This document shows positions 22,356 to 34,168 of a DNA stretch of 64,000 bases, in pieces. The first letter of the stretch is position 1. Each line of letters begins with the position of its first letter. Origin of the DNA: Dipteronia dyeriana (taxonomy: Eukaryota > Streptophyta > Magnoliopsida > Sapindales > Sapindaceae). The stretch covers positions 42,099,098-42,163,097 of the forward strand of contig CM065297.1 in NCBI GenBank assembly GCA_032871835.1. Reading direction: 5' to 3'. The notes under the pieces were generated by a model. That model searched no databases, was not told the origin of the DNA, and saw only the letters and a program-made list of their open reading frames with translations. The position numbers and the translations under genes were made by a program.

Positions 22356-24245
22356 TGTTGGGATAATGCTCTATAGCAAGAGCGTAATAATGTATTTGAC
22401 AATCTTTTCACATTAGTAAAAGTGATTTCTAGTTTAACAAATCTTATAGCATTTATAGTTTAATTATTATAATTGACAAAAGTAAATAATCTTATGGTCA
22501 AAAGACTATGAGAAAAGAAGAATTGTTCATACATATGGATATGTATGAGGTAGACACAATCTTTAGTCAATCTTGAATAATATTCACAAGTAAAGAAAAA
22601 GGTTGGGCGCCTTTATCTTGTCAAAGTTGTAGATTCATTTGCTAGCATTTGAGAGGGATCAAATGTGTTATGATGAGTCTAAAATCATCAAAGTTTGGTG
22701 TCTCTGGGCAAAAGAATCTAGTGTACTGGATCCATTGAATAGGATCACAGTAACATGCTTTATTTTGAACCGTTATGGATGCAAGTTTTCACTTGAGCAT
22801 AATTGGAGAGTCTATCTCAATCCTGAGATAAATGATGGACTTATGATTGCAAGTGTTATCATTTGAGCTATTAATGAGTACGATTATATAGCATAGTATC
22901 TCCTTGATAGTTTGGTGGTATTCATTTGTTAATCGATAGAGGACTTTATTTATAGATATGGACATCATGGCTCCATTTATTAAATAAAAGTAGAATACCG
23001 TCGTATGCATGTTTTGAGGAATTGGATATTAAATCTTAACGTTAAGTTTTCAATAGTGTCTTTTGAAATATGGCTTCTGGACAAGTCAAAATATCCAAGT
23101 TCAAAATGTGGTCATATGAGTAAATATGGTAACTTGGAGAGTCTTCACGAGGATGCACTTTTCCCATTAAGATTGTCTAGGGTATGAATGGGCAATATTA
23201 ACTTATTATATCTTTATCTAAAAGTTCAATTTTAGTTCTTTAGTGGAATGAACTAAAATTAATAGATCGGACCTAACTGAATCATTTGTTGATTACGATT
23301 TTAGATAGCTCGCCAAGATCCCCAATTCACGCGAACTTGCACTTGATATATTCTACCAGACCAATTTATGGGTCCATCTAGAATTATTAAGGCATGTGGA
23401 CTTATTACTTTTAGTAAGAATGGATCTAGTTGTGGACTTTTTATTTAAGTCCAATGGATTTAATAAAATAGGAAATACAATATTTGGCACATATATATAG
23501 GCTTGGGCGGCAAGGGACTATTATTAGCCCTATATATTGTTTTAAATTTTATTATTTAATTAAATGGAAATCAGTTAATTAATAAATTAATTACTTGTTT
23601 AATTAAAAGTCAAAATATTTTTCCTAGTAGGAGATAATCTCCTAGGGTCATATTATTGTTGGTAATATGATAAGTATCAAATACTATATTTGATAAGTAG
23701 ATAAATAATAGTCAAATTAAGAAGTATTTGACTTCTATTAGGACTCTAATTGACAATTGGTCAAATTAGAAAGTTTTTCAATTAGTCACAATTTAATTAT
23801 ATTCAATAATTGGTTATTGAATAAATACACTATTTGAGTTGGATTAGAAGTTTTGGTGCAGAAAAGAATTTTTCTTTGAAATGGATTATTGGTCACCAAG
23901 TAAATCCTAAAGGAAAGGATTCTTGCCCACCAAGTAAATCCTCTTTAGGAGAGAATTTGATCCCCTAAATTAAAAAGTTGAACAATTTGGCCACTATATT
24001 TATGATAGTGTAGAATTCGGCCAACCTAATTTTTAGAGAGAAAATTTTTGGCCATTTCCTTTTCTTGGAGAGAAATTTCAGCCAAGAGAGAATTTTGTGT
24101 GTAGAGAATCCGGATCTTGCTCTAGATAAATTCTTCCAACTCAATATATTGGTGTGTGAAAATTCAGCAAAGAGGAAAGGGAAGAAAGAATGTTTTGCAT
24201 TCGATAGTGCACTAGTAGCCTTAAAGGTTTTGTGTATAACATTGA
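22356..24245 (+). mobile_element. Family A LTR-c, first part
   Basis: It starts TGTTGGGATAATGC right after A1 gag codons and aligns with LTR-e (39918) and LTR-h (61551) until 24245, where C1 is inserted. The rest follows at 33802. The combined length, 2257 bp, fits the family. It contains the 'accaagtaaatcct' repeat units near 23890-23950 and a TATA-like 'actatatttatgatag' near 23993. Confidence 0.87.
24241..24245. repeat. Target-site duplication of C1, left copy (attga)
   Basis: attga at 24241-24245 and attga at 33797-33801 flank C1. The intact A LTR reads 'aacatcgaatctagg' near 41565, so this is a clean 5-bp duplication. Confidence 0.92.
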
Positions 24246-25130
24246 TGAAATTCCCTAGAAAGTGTGTATCTGTAACCTAGGGGGGGAGGTCAATAGGTTT
24301 TAATACGATAGATTACCAATTTTGTGAATTAATCAATATTAACAATTCAACCCCTTTCTACTTAAATACTCAATTAAATGACAACAAACATAAAACAATA
24401 ACAACAAGGAAAATATACATGGAAACCCTCCAAATGGGAAAAACCACGGGCTATTTAGAGCGCCACCCTCGATCCTCAAAATCCACTATTGAGTAAACTA
24501 GGTTGACCTCCCGTCTAACCCTCTAGTTACTAACCCTTTCACTCTGCCCAACGGGCCTTAATAGTGATTTTGGATCACTAGCCTTGTGCACTAACCACTT
24601 ATCCACAAGCTAACTCAACAATGAAGAGACAGTGACAACCTAAGTGAATATGCAAGAATATTCAATATGCAAAAATGCTAGGTCAGACATTCATGCTTAT
24701 CTATGATTAATAATGACAATTAAAGCAAATCCTAGATATCAATGTTCAAAATGCAAAGGCAAGAAGATTTAGCTAGAAGGGTAAAATCATCCTAAATGCT
24801 AGATATCACAAATTAATGCATCTCAACCAACAATCAACACACAAGCATGTCATAAAAACAATTAAACAACCAAGCAAGCAATTAATATGCAATAAAGACT
24901 AAAACCCTAGGTATACATGTCTTAGTAATGAAAACATAAAGTTAAGAACATGTAGGGAAGACCTAGTCATGAACACACAAGAAATCCATGCTTGAATGAT
25001 GCTTGATGCTTTTGATTTTAAGGATGGTTGAGTAAAAATGCCTGCTTGGAGCTTCTCTCTCCAAAGAACCTTTTCTCACTCTCAAAATTAGGTTTTGAAG
25101 CTCTAAAAAACGAGTTAGGGAGAAGATGGT

Positions 25131-25141
25131 TCATTTATATG
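25131..25141 (-). promoter_or_regulatory. TATA box of C1 3' LTR
   Basis: The minus strand reads CATATAAATGA, then CCATCTTCTCCC. The second LTR copy has the same box at 33174-33184, and C2 has a related 'tatatatatcatcttcttccc' at 54877. Conservation of the downstream CATCTTCT context supports a true promoter. Confidence 0.65.
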
Positions 25142-25189
25142 ATGCCTAAAGTGAAACTGCATTTTTTTGGCAAAACGCAATCAAAACGC

Positions 25190-25465
25190 GTTAGGACCGC
25201 TGGCTGTACCGAGGTCCAGGCAAGTGTTCAGACTGCGACACAGAGAGCGGTGTATCGTCTGGACAACGCCGTTCTGTAGGCTGCTGTGCATACAGCTTGC
25301 ACAGACCGCGGTCTGGACAACATACATCCTCTGTGAAACTCCGCTTGGGAGGCCGCGGCGTAGGCAACACGCATAGACCGCGGTAGACACAGCGTGCATC
25401 CTCTGTCAAACACCGCTGTGTATGCCGCGGCAGGGGCACTGCACGTAGAGCAGTCTAGACCACAG
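25190..25465 (-). promoter_or_regulatory. CpG-rich CCGCGG-palindrome block upstream of C1 TATA box
   Basis: In an otherwise AT-rich LTR this block holds four CCGCGG palindromes (25306, 25353, 25378, 25425) and many CpGs. It contains two imperfect units about 72 bp apart, each starting 'catcctctgt(g/c)aaac' and running through a CCGCGG. In the minus direction it ends about 50 bases before the TATA box, so it occupies the proximal promoter. The other C1 LTR has the matching block at 33233-33512. Confidence 0.65.
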
Positions 25466-25759
25466 TAAAGAGGAAAAAATCCTCTTTTGAAGGCACAAAC
25501 ATACATTCACAATCAAATAAAAAATTAAGACACACAAGGCACTTAAAATGGTAAATAAGCATGGAAGCAAGATAATTAAAATAGAATGCATGAGTGTTAG
25601 TGTGTGCACTAAATCTCTTCAATGAAGTTAAGCAAGTGATTTTACCTTTGATGCTTGAGCTTGGTTACGAAAAATGAAGCCCTAAACTACCCTTACAATA
25701 TTGATCTCAAAGTGTTGTTGTCAACGAAATAAGCCAATCAAAAACCGAGGAACTTACAA

Positions 25760-26987
25760 GCTCCCCGTTTGGCTAGATCGTGACAAAACCACTCACTCAC
25801 AAGGTATCCTCACAACAAATAACAAGAAACAACAAGAGTTCAACAAAACAACCATTCTATGTTACAAGAGATACCTAAAGCTAAATCTTCAAATCTTTCA
25901 TCTCATGAAGAATGATCATCCCTACAAAACAAAGAACTACTCTTTCCAATACAAATGTATGAGAGGGATCAAGATAAATAAAAAAAAGTGCAATTTGCAT
26001 GAAATATAAATAAGTAACATGCAATCAACAATGCACCAAGCAAATGCTCCCCCTAAAAAGGTCAACTATCTCACAATAGGACAATCTCCCCTTAAAAACA
26101 TGCCAATATCAACTCCCCCTAAATCCAACACTACTCCCCCTTTTTGTCACAAGATAGGCAAAGGAGTATTCCCCAACCGGGATGCTGTAGCAAAGAGAGA
26201 TATTTGCAATGTAAATGCATAATCATATACAACAACTTTATGCAGGTTAATTAAGAGAGAGAGAAATTCATGGAAGTTTTATTGATTGGAACATGTGCGA
26301 AAGATTGCCTTGAATGAAGTACATGTAACATCAACTTCGAAAATCATGGTATTTGGAAAAGGAAAATAACACATGAGGTTCCAAGAGAAGTCAAACCAAT
26401 TTGCACCAAATTGACAATGGAAAACAAGATATAGTTCAACCAAAAACATAAGAGCAACTATCAAACTTTACAAGTTGAACAAGACATGAGCGACTATTGT
26501 GCCTTATTAGATTTTTCCAGGCAAGAAGCCCGTATGATAGTAACCTTGTTCAATAAGTAAAGAGAGAGACTATTGGATTGTGAAATCCTTGAAATGGATA
26601 CAATATCCTTATTGAATAAAGTCTCAAAAGTCACTTGCACACATATTTGCAATCATTTTTTAAGCTTTCAATAAATTCATCATGCATATCACTTTAAGCA
26701 TGTCAAGATCAAGTTTTCATAAACATTGAGATAAACTTTGGGTCAATCAAATGTACTTCCCAATCAAATTTCCTAGTCTAAAAATACATGTTTGAACATA
26801 AATGAGACATGCATTTCAAATAATTCAAAAACACACTTATTAAAGAAAAAGAAAATTATAATATATGCATCCAAGATACTCAAGCAATTAATTAAAGAGC
26901 ATAAAATTGACCAATTATTTGCTTATTAAAATGCAAGTTTGCTCTCTTTGCTTGAGGTCCCCATATGAGGTCAACCACCAAAACCCA
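25760..26987 (-). other. C1 3' internal region with PPT and PPT-like array
   Basis: The PPT complement agctccccgtttggc is at 25760-25774. Between 26045 and 26145 four more 'ctccccct'-type blocks occur within 100 bp, PPT-like on the minus strand. No env-like frame is readable. The stretch matches C2 at 53140-53926, so it is a conserved non-coding tail of the family. Confidence 0.7.
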
Positions 26988-28500
26988 TCAATGCATATGA
27001 CAAATCCCAATAGACCTACTAAGAGATTTAAACTTAGCTGAATCTAATGGTTTTGTAAACAAATCCGCTAGTTGATCATTTGTGCCCACATGATCAAGTG
27101 CAATGCATTTGCTCTCAACTAGCTCCCTAATGAAATGATGTCTAATGTCAATATGCTTGGTTCTAGAATGTTGGACATGATTTTTTGAAATATTGATGGC
27201 ACTCATGTTATCACAATAAAGGGTTAGAATACCTTGCTCAAAGCAATAATCCACAAGCATTTGCTTCATCCAAAGAAGTTTTGTTCAAGCAATCCCAGTT
27301 GCTATATACTCGGCCTCAGCTATGGATAATGAGATGGAATTTTGCTTCTTGCAAAACCATGACATGAGATTATTCCCAAGGAAGAAGCAACAGCCCTATG
27401 TACTCTTCCTATCATCACAATTACCTGCCCAATCTGCATCACTAAAGCCAACTAAACTAGCATTAGTGTCAAAAGAGTACCATATCCCATAGTTGGATGT
27501 CCCATTCACATATCGAATGATTCTCTTCACGGAGGAGAGATAGGATTCCTTGGGATTAGCTTGGTACCTACCACACACACCAACACTAAAAGCTATATCA
27601 GGCCTACTAGCAGTTAAAAATAGCAAGCTTCCTATCATGCCACGATATAGACTTTGATCCACACTTTTTCCCCTAGCTTCCTTGCTAAGTTTCAAAGTGG
27701 TACTTATAGGTGTGTCACAATGCTTGGCATTCTCAAGGCCAAACTTCTTCACTAGGTTTTTGGCATACTTAGCTTGGGATATGAAGATCCCATCATGCAT
27801 TTGCTTGATTTGCAAGTCTAGGAAGTAATTGAGTTCACCAACCATGCTCATTTCAAACTCATGAGTCATGACATCAACAAATTGTTGAACTTTCAAGTTG
27901 TTGGTGGAACCAAAAACGATGTCATCAATATAAATTTGTGCTATGAATAGCTTATCTTTAGTGCACTTGATGAACAAAGTCTTGTCAACACTACCTTTAG
28001 AATAGTCATTGTCAACAAGATAAAGAGTGAGACGCTCATACCAAGCCCTCGGTGATTGTTTCAACCCATATAGCACCTTCTTGAGGCGATAAATATGATT
28101 GGGGTGGTAGGATCCACAAACCCCTTAAGTTGCTCAACAAACACTTCCTCTTGCAAGAAGCCATTGAAGAAGGCACTCTTAACATCCATTTGATACAGTT
28201 TAAAATTGTGAACACACAATATGGATAAGAGAAGCCTAATGGACTTCAAACGGGCAACGAGAGCAAAAGTCTCCTCAAAGTCGATACCCTCAATTTGAGA
28301 GTATCCTTGTGCAACAAGTCTAGCTTTGTTCTGTACAATGTTGACATCCTCATCTTATTTGTTCCTATAGACCCACTTGGTGCCTATTACATTAGTATTC
28401 TTAGGCCTAGGAACTAGAGTCCAACCTCATTTCTTTCAAATTGGTTTAGCTCTTCTTGCATAGTAAGAACCCAAAACTCATCACTTAAAGCTTCATATAC
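26988..28500 (-). pseudogene. C1 reverse transcriptase and RNase H (copia)
   Basis: On the minus strand RT reads GFSQ-type N-terminal residues with frameshifts, [22 protein letters not shown] (28190), [15 protein letters not shown] (28076) and the active-site box Y-I-D-D-I-V-F-G-S near 27930. RNase H follows: GFSDADWAGNCDDRKST (27450), LYCDNMSAINISKN and TKHIDIRHHFIRELV (27120). It ends at about 26988. The RT frame 28076-27396 is open for 226 codons, but stops at about 27285 and near 28360 break the polyprotein. Motif order and spelling are those of SIRE-type copia. Confidence 0.9.
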
Positions 28501-28524
28501 TTTTTTGGGTTCAATTTGAGAAGT

Positions 28525-29790
28525 CTAGCAAGTGTAACTTATTTGATTTGCTAATTGATGTCTAGTCATCACACCCTTATTCACATTTCCAAGAATGTCA
28601 CTCTTGTTATGGAGATGCCTAACCCAAGGATCGGGTTCCTTAGAGTCCAAAGTAGGATCTCTATCAAGAGATTGAGTGACCTCTTTTTCAAGCTTTGATT
28701 TTTCATTACTAGACATCTCATCAATCTTCACCAAGAAGTATCATCAACCACACTAATCTCCTCATCATGGTTAATAATCTTAGGCCTACAATTATCTATG
28801 ACCACATTAGATGATTCTATAACACTTCGTGTCTTCAAATTAAAAACTCTATAGGCCTTACTATTTAGGGCATAGCCAATGAAAATCCCCTCATCACTCT
28901 TAGCATCAAACTTGCCAAGTTGATCACCGTCATTTAGAATATAGCACTTGCTTCCAAATGAGTGAAAGTAGCTAACATTTGGCTTCCTACCCTTCCACAA
29001 TTCATAGGAGGTTTGCCTAGTCCCGAGCCTAAGAAAAACCCTATTGCCTATGTAACAAGCCGTATTGGTAGCTTCAGCCCAAAGATTCCTAGGCACATTG
29101 TTGCTATGCAACATCACACTAGCCATCTCTTGGAGACTCTATTCTTCCTCTCTACTACACCATTTTGTTGAGGAGTTCGAGGAGCCGAGAACTCATGGGA
29201 GATTCCAAGACTATCACAAAAAATTTCAAAGCAAACATTTTCAAATTCTCTCCCATGATCACTCCTAATTCTCTTAATGCATTTTATGTGAGAATTCTTC
29301 TCATTTTGAATTTTAGTGCAAAGCATTTTAAAAGTTTCAAATGTTTTAGATTTTCTCTAAGAAAGTAAGTCCAAGTAAATCTAGAAAAATCATCCACACA
29401 CACAAAAATATATCTCTTGCCACCTAGACTCTCGGTTTGCATAGGACCCATAAGGTTCATATGAAGAAGCTTTAATGGCTTCTAAGTGGCAAGATACTTA
29501 CCCTTCTTTTGCATACTCTTAGTTTGCTTTCCTTGTTGACAAGGTCCACAAACTCCCTCAATCCTATTTCCAAACTTTGAAAGGCCTCTCACAATTTTCA
29601 ACCTCTCAAGAACTTTCAAGTCTTTGAAATTCATATGACCTAACCTTTGATGCCATAGTTCAACTTGATCACAACTAGACAAATAGCAAGAGATGCCATT
29701 AGAATCAAGACAATAACAATTGTCACTTGATCTTTTACCTTTCAATAGAACATCTTCTCTTAGAATAGAGCAATAAACATTTCCAAACAA
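28525..29790 (-). pseudogene. C1 integrase with GAG-pre-integrase zinc domain
   Basis: The pre-integrase part (29790-29482) has WHQRLGHMNFKDLKVL and CGPCQQGKQTK, the HHCC zinc-binding pattern. The core reads LLHMNLMGPMQT near 29450: the residue aligned with the first catalytic Asp is Asn. Then SDHGREFENVCFE (second Asp) near 29250 and TPQQNGVVERKNR (Glu) near 29150 are intact. ORF 29126-28728 (132 codons) carries NLWAEATNTACYIGNRVFL and SKCYILNDGDQLGKF. The C-terminal linker runs to 28525. Frames are broken between these parts. Confidence 0.88.
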
Positions 29791-29838
29791 AATCGAAAGC
29801 CTTTCATCACTTAAATGTGATATGCTAATGAGATTGGC

Positions 29839-30381
29839 TTACAAGCCATCTACATAGAGAGCATTAGACAATGAGGGCAAACCAGAGATGAAGATGTTTC
29901 CTTTTCCTAGAACCTTCTTACGTGAACCATCACCAAAGGTGACAAATCCACCATCCTCCATCACAAGAGTTTCAAAGAAACTCTTGTTTCCGGTCATATG
30001 CCTAGAACAACCACTATCAAGGTACCAAGTGTTAGAGGCTTTCGCCTTGAATGCCACTTGGGCCACATGAAAAACATACTCATTTGTTCTAGTCCATCTA
30101 GTAGCAACATTTTCATTTCTAGGAGCCTTGGGTTCTTTGACTCTAAAATTCCTAGGTGCATGCATTTTGGCTCTTCTAAGCATATTCTTCTCAATCATAC
30201 TTTCAAAACGACAACACTTAATAAATTTAAAACAATTCGGCCTTATGTGACCCTCAACACCATAATAATGAAAAATAGGAGTAAAGTAAGAATTCATACC
30301 ATATCCTTGTGCAAACATGGAAGACTTCCCTCTCCTTTGAGTTGTCCTTTGGTGTTGAGCCGAATCTCTTCTTTGAAACAT
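29839..30381 (-). pseudogene. C1 zinc knuckle and aspartic protease
   Basis: One 180-codon frame holds F-H-Y-Y-G-V-E-G-H-I-R-P-N-C, a gag knuckle that has lost its first two Cys (C2 retains C-Y-Y-C at this place). The protease then follows with W-Y-L-D-S-G-C-S-R-H-M-T-G, active Asp in DSG, and TFGDGSRKKVLGKG. The frame stops at 29839, before KANLISIS. Confidence 0.87.
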
Positions 30382-30408
30382 CCTTTACGGTTGAGCCACA
30401 TTAGCTCC

Positions 30409-32105
30409 TCATCCTGGTTGTTGGTGAAAACTTATTTGTTGAATTTGAGAGCTCCCTGGAGGTTGTGGTCTTGTTTGATTAGATCTAGCTTTTGGTGAAT
30501 GTGTTTTAGCTTGAGAATTTGTTTGTTCTTGCTTTGATGATTCACCAACCTCATTTGATCTCATTTGTTGGTGTGACTCTTGAACCTCTTTGTCCTTTAG
30601 ACTCTTGACAAAGATTGTCTTCTTCAATGAAGTGGCATCCTTGCCTTCCATATATCCTAGGCCCGTTTTATCACGTGGACTCTTCCCACAAGATAGCATC
30701 TTGTCAAGTCTCTCGGTTCCGGATGTCATCTAGATAACCAATTATTTCGCTTCCTTAAGCTCAATCTTCAAGTTTTCTTCACTCTTCTTAGTGATCACAA
30801 GCTCCAACTTTAAACTCTCTTCTAACTCTTTTCCACTCTTTACTTTCTCACTCAAGGTGGTAATTTTGAAAGTCAACTCTAGATTCTTCTTTTTCAAATC
30901 TTGAACCTCTTTCTTCTTTTTCAATATAGACTTTTCAAAAAACTGCGTGAAGTCTACACAGTCCATTTCCTCATCAATCTTAAACCTAGAGTTAGAAGAG
31001 GTACTCTCATCACTAGAGTCATCTACTTCTTCCTTGTCACTCACAACTTCCTTGCCACTCACAACTTCCTTGCCATTATGAGATGTTGTGAAGGCAATGA
31101 AGTTTGCAACTCAATTTTCATCATCTATAGACTTTTCTTCCTTTTCTAAGTCTTCACTATCACTCCAAGTAGCCGTCATTGCCTTTCTCTTTTTTTTTCT
31201 TTAAATTTGCACATTCTGGAGCAATGTGGCCAAAGCCACTGCATTCATAGCATTGAATTCCCCTTTTTGGAGTCACTTTCTTGAAACTTTTCAATCTTCT
31301 TAAAAGGAGTTTTCCTTTTCACCTCCTTCCCCTTTGACCCAAAACCTTTCCTCTCAATCTTCATGAATTTCTTGAATCTTTTATCCATGAGGGCCATTTC
31401 TTCATCTGAATCCTCCTCCTCTTCTTCAACCTTAGTGGTCTTCAAGGCAATGCTCTTTTGCTTCTTTGGAGGTGTGGGTGAGGTGTTCCATCTAGACTCA
31501 TAAGCTAGAAGTCTTCAAATGACTTCACTCGGCTTCATATTCTTGTACTCACTATTCTCTTCAAGTGCTGTCACTTTAGATTCGAACCATGATGGAAGTG
31601 ACCTCATAATTTTTTGCTTGACTCTTCTATCCTAATAGGGGTCACCGAGTTGATGGCTTTGGTTGAAAATATCCATCAACTTCACTTGGAAGTCATTGAA
31701 GCATTCATGCTCCTCCATCCTAATCATCTCGAATTGCATTTGTAGGACTTAGAGCTTTGAGTCCTTGACTACTTCGGTTCCCTCATGTGCTATTTAAAGA
31801 ATGTCCCAAGCCTCCTTTGCAGTCCTAGTGTTTTGGACCAGCTTGTACTAATTATAGTCCACGGTACAAAGGATGGCATGCATAGCCTTGTTGTTCCACT
31901 TGGATGCTTCAAACTCTTGAGCACTCCAACTAGACTTGGGCTTAAGAGCTTCTACACCATCGTCAGTGGTCACTGTTGGAGGAGTATAACCGTCTTCAAT
32001 AGCCATCCAAGTACGATCATCTATTTGGCAAAGATAGGCTTCCATCTTGCCCTTCCAAGTAGCTTAATTCACCCCATTGAGCAAAGAGGGTCTTGTACTT
32101 GAGGC
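30409..32105 (-). pseudogene. gag: C1 gag (SIRE-type)
   Basis: The N-terminus near 32105 reads TRPSLLNG, then MEAYLCQIDDRTWMAIEDGYTPP (32045), SSWSAQEFEASKWNNKAMH, and further on LPSWFESKVTALEE. An acidic/Lys-rich middle follows (31445: VEEEEEDSDEEMALM), then a coiled-coil-like segment (31062-30742) and a Lys/Gln-rich linker (30729-30409). At least six stops or frameshifts interrupt it. It would build the capsid. Confidence 0.85.
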
Positions 32106-32249
32106 TCCCATATGACTATTTCCGTTTCCACTCAGTGTTTAAGGGTAATGAATGATATGAAGATGCAAATGTAATACAACACACAAAATGCAAACAACCA
32201 AAATGCACAAGGTATGACATACACAATGAACAGATCACCTAAGTATATC

Positions 32250-32273
32250 TAGGCACCGGCTCTGTAACTAATT
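32250..32273 (-). promoter_or_regulatory. C1 primer-binding site (degenerate)
   Basis: The minus strand reads ATTAGTTACAGAGCCGGTGCC after ...GGGATTTTCA. This is the initiator-Met type with TGGTATC changed to TAGTTAC; the right half, CAGAGCC, is kept. Confidence 0.75.
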
Positions 32274-33796
32274 GAAAATCCCTAGAAAGTGTGTATCTAT
32301 AACCCTGAGAGGGGGGGGGGGTGAATAGGTTTTAATTCGATAGATTACCAATTTTGCGAATTAATCAATATTAACAATTCAACCTTATTCTACTTAAATA
32401 CTCAATTAAATGACAACAAACATAAAACAATAACAACACGGAAAATATACATGGAAACCCTCCAAATGGGAAAAACAACGAGCTATTTAGAGCGCCACCC
32501 TAGATCCTTAAAATCCACTATTGAGAAAAAGTTTACAACCTAGGTTGGCCTCCTGTCTAACCCTCCAGTTACTAACCCTTTCACTCTACCCAACGGGCCT
32601 TAATAGTGATTTTGGATCACTAGCCTTGTGCACTAACCACTTAGCCATAAGCTAACTCAACAATGAAAAGATAGTGACAACCTAAGTGAATATACAAGAA
32701 TATTCAATATGCAAAAATGCTAGGTCAAGACATTCATGCTTATCTAGGATTAATAATGACAATTAAAGCAAATCCTAGATATCAATGTTCTAAATGCAAA
32801 GGCAAGTAGAATTAGCTAGAAGGGTAAAATCGACCTAAATGCTAGCTATCACAAATTAATGCATCTCAACCAACAATCAACACACAAGCATGTCATAAAA
32901 GCAATTAAACAACCAAGCAAGCAATTAATATGCAATAAAGACTAAAACTCTAGGTATACATGTCTTAGTAATGTAAACATAAAATTTAGAACATGTAGAG
33001 AATACCTAGTCATGAACACAAGAAATCCATGCTTGAAAGATGCTTGATTCTTTGGATTTTAAGGATGGTTAAGTAAAAATGCCTTCTTGGAGCTTCTCTC
33101 TCTCTAAAGAACCTTTCCTCACTCTCAAAATTAAGTTTTGAAGCTCTCAAAAATAAGTTGGGGAGAAGATGGTTCATTTATATGAAGCCTAAAGTGAAAC
33201 TGCATCGTTTTTGGCAAAACGCAACCAAAACGTGTCAGGACCGCTGGCTGTACCGCGGTCCAGGCAAGTGTCCAGACCGCAGCACAGAGAGCGATGTATC
33301 ATCTGGACAATGCCGCTATGTATGCCGCTATGCATGCAGCGTGCACAAACCGTAGTCTGGACAACATACATCCTCTGTGAAACTCTGCTTGGGAGGTCAC
33401 AGCGTAGGCAACACTTACAGACCGCGGTAGACACAGCGTGCATCCTCTGTCAAACACCGCTGTGCAGGCCGCGGCGGGGGCACTGCACGTAGAGCGGTCT
33501 AGACCTCGGTAAAGAGGAAAAAATCCTCTTTCTAAGGTATAAACATACATTCACACTCAAATAAAAAATTAAGACACACAAGGCACTCAAAATGAAGCAT
33601 GCAAGCAAGATAATTAAAATAGAATGCATGAGTGTGAGTGTGTGCACTAAATCTCTTCAATGAAGTTAAGCAAGTGATTTTAACTTTGATGCTTGAGCTT
33701 GGTTACGAACAATGAAGCCCTAAACTACCCTTATAATATTGATCCCAAAGAGTGGTTGTCATCAAAATAAGCCAATAAAAAACTGAGGAACTTACA
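32274..33796 (-). mobile_element. C1 5' LTR (minus)
   Basis: This LTR of 1523 bp runs from TGAAAATCCCTAG to ...GGAACTTACA and is followed by the TSD attga (33797-33801). It matches the 3' LTR, with scattered substitutions and small indels. As the two LTRs were identical at insertion, the differences show that C1 is not brand new. Confidence 0.92.
33233..33512 (-). promoter_or_regulatory. CpG-rich CCGCGG-palindrome block, C1 5' LTR copy
   Basis: This is the counterpart of 25190-25465, with CCGCGG at 33253, 33422 and 33469. Some of the palindromes differ between the two copies by single C/T or G/A changes, as expected from CpG decay after insertion. The TATA box on the minus strand is at 33174-33184. 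Confidence 0.65.
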
Positions 33797-33801
33797 ATTG
33801 A
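33797..33801. repeat. Target-site duplication of C1, right copy (attga)
   Basis: attga follows the LTR terminus and continues into 'atctaggttc', the uninterrupted A LTR sequence. Confidence 0.92.
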
Positions 33802-34168
33802 ATCTAGGTTCATGAGAGTTTCAATCAAATTGATTGATAATTCACAAGTGACCTAACGTTCTTTGATATTCTTCTTGAAGGATTATTGTGACTAACAAAT
33901 AAAAATATTTTGTTTGTTTCCATCCTTAGGTATACAATTAAAAGAAAAGGGAGCCCACATTCTTAGGTGATTAACGTTCGTGACTGGATTGGAAGATCTT
34001 GTGGATTAAATTCGACACATGTTCAATCGTCATGAGAAAAAGTTACGATACTTTTATTATACATTAATTAATCTAGGGTTAAGGTTCTTTCATCCAAAAG
34101 GAAAAATTTTAAATGTATCAAACCCTTATTCTACGTTTCCGCCACGTTTTGAACCGATTTTCCCTACA
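33802..34168 (+). mobile_element. Family A LTR-c, second part
   Basis: It resumes 'atctaggttcatgagagtttcaatc', continuing LTR-c across C1, and ends 'gaaccgattttccctaca' before the PBS. Compare LTR-e from 41574 to 41940. Confidence 0.88.

Larger units (their letters stand above)
24246..25759 (-). mobile_element. C1 3' LTR (SIRE-type copia, minus)
   Basis: This LTR of 1514 bp has plus-strand termini TGAAATTCCCTAG and ...GGAACTTACA. It matches 32274-33796 across its length with scattered differences and small indels. It contains a GC-rich block (25190-25465) and a TATA box on the minus strand. Flanked by a TSD on the left and by the PPT complement on the right. Confidence 0.92.

Noticed and set aside
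25167..25506. Several overlapping 70-92 codon ORFs on both strands of the C1 LTR
   Set aside because: They arise because the GC-rich repeat block lacks stop codons; ORFs occur in multiple frames at once, differ between the two LTR copies and show no domain.
25776..26987. Possible env-like ORF in SIRE-type element C1
   Set aside because: SIRE-type elements can have one after pol, but no frame here is longer than about 100 codons or shows a signal peptide or membrane segment, and C2 shows none either.
29998..30498. 166-codon plus-strand ORF
   Set aside because: It is the antisense shadow of the C1 protease/knuckle frame; no motif of its own.
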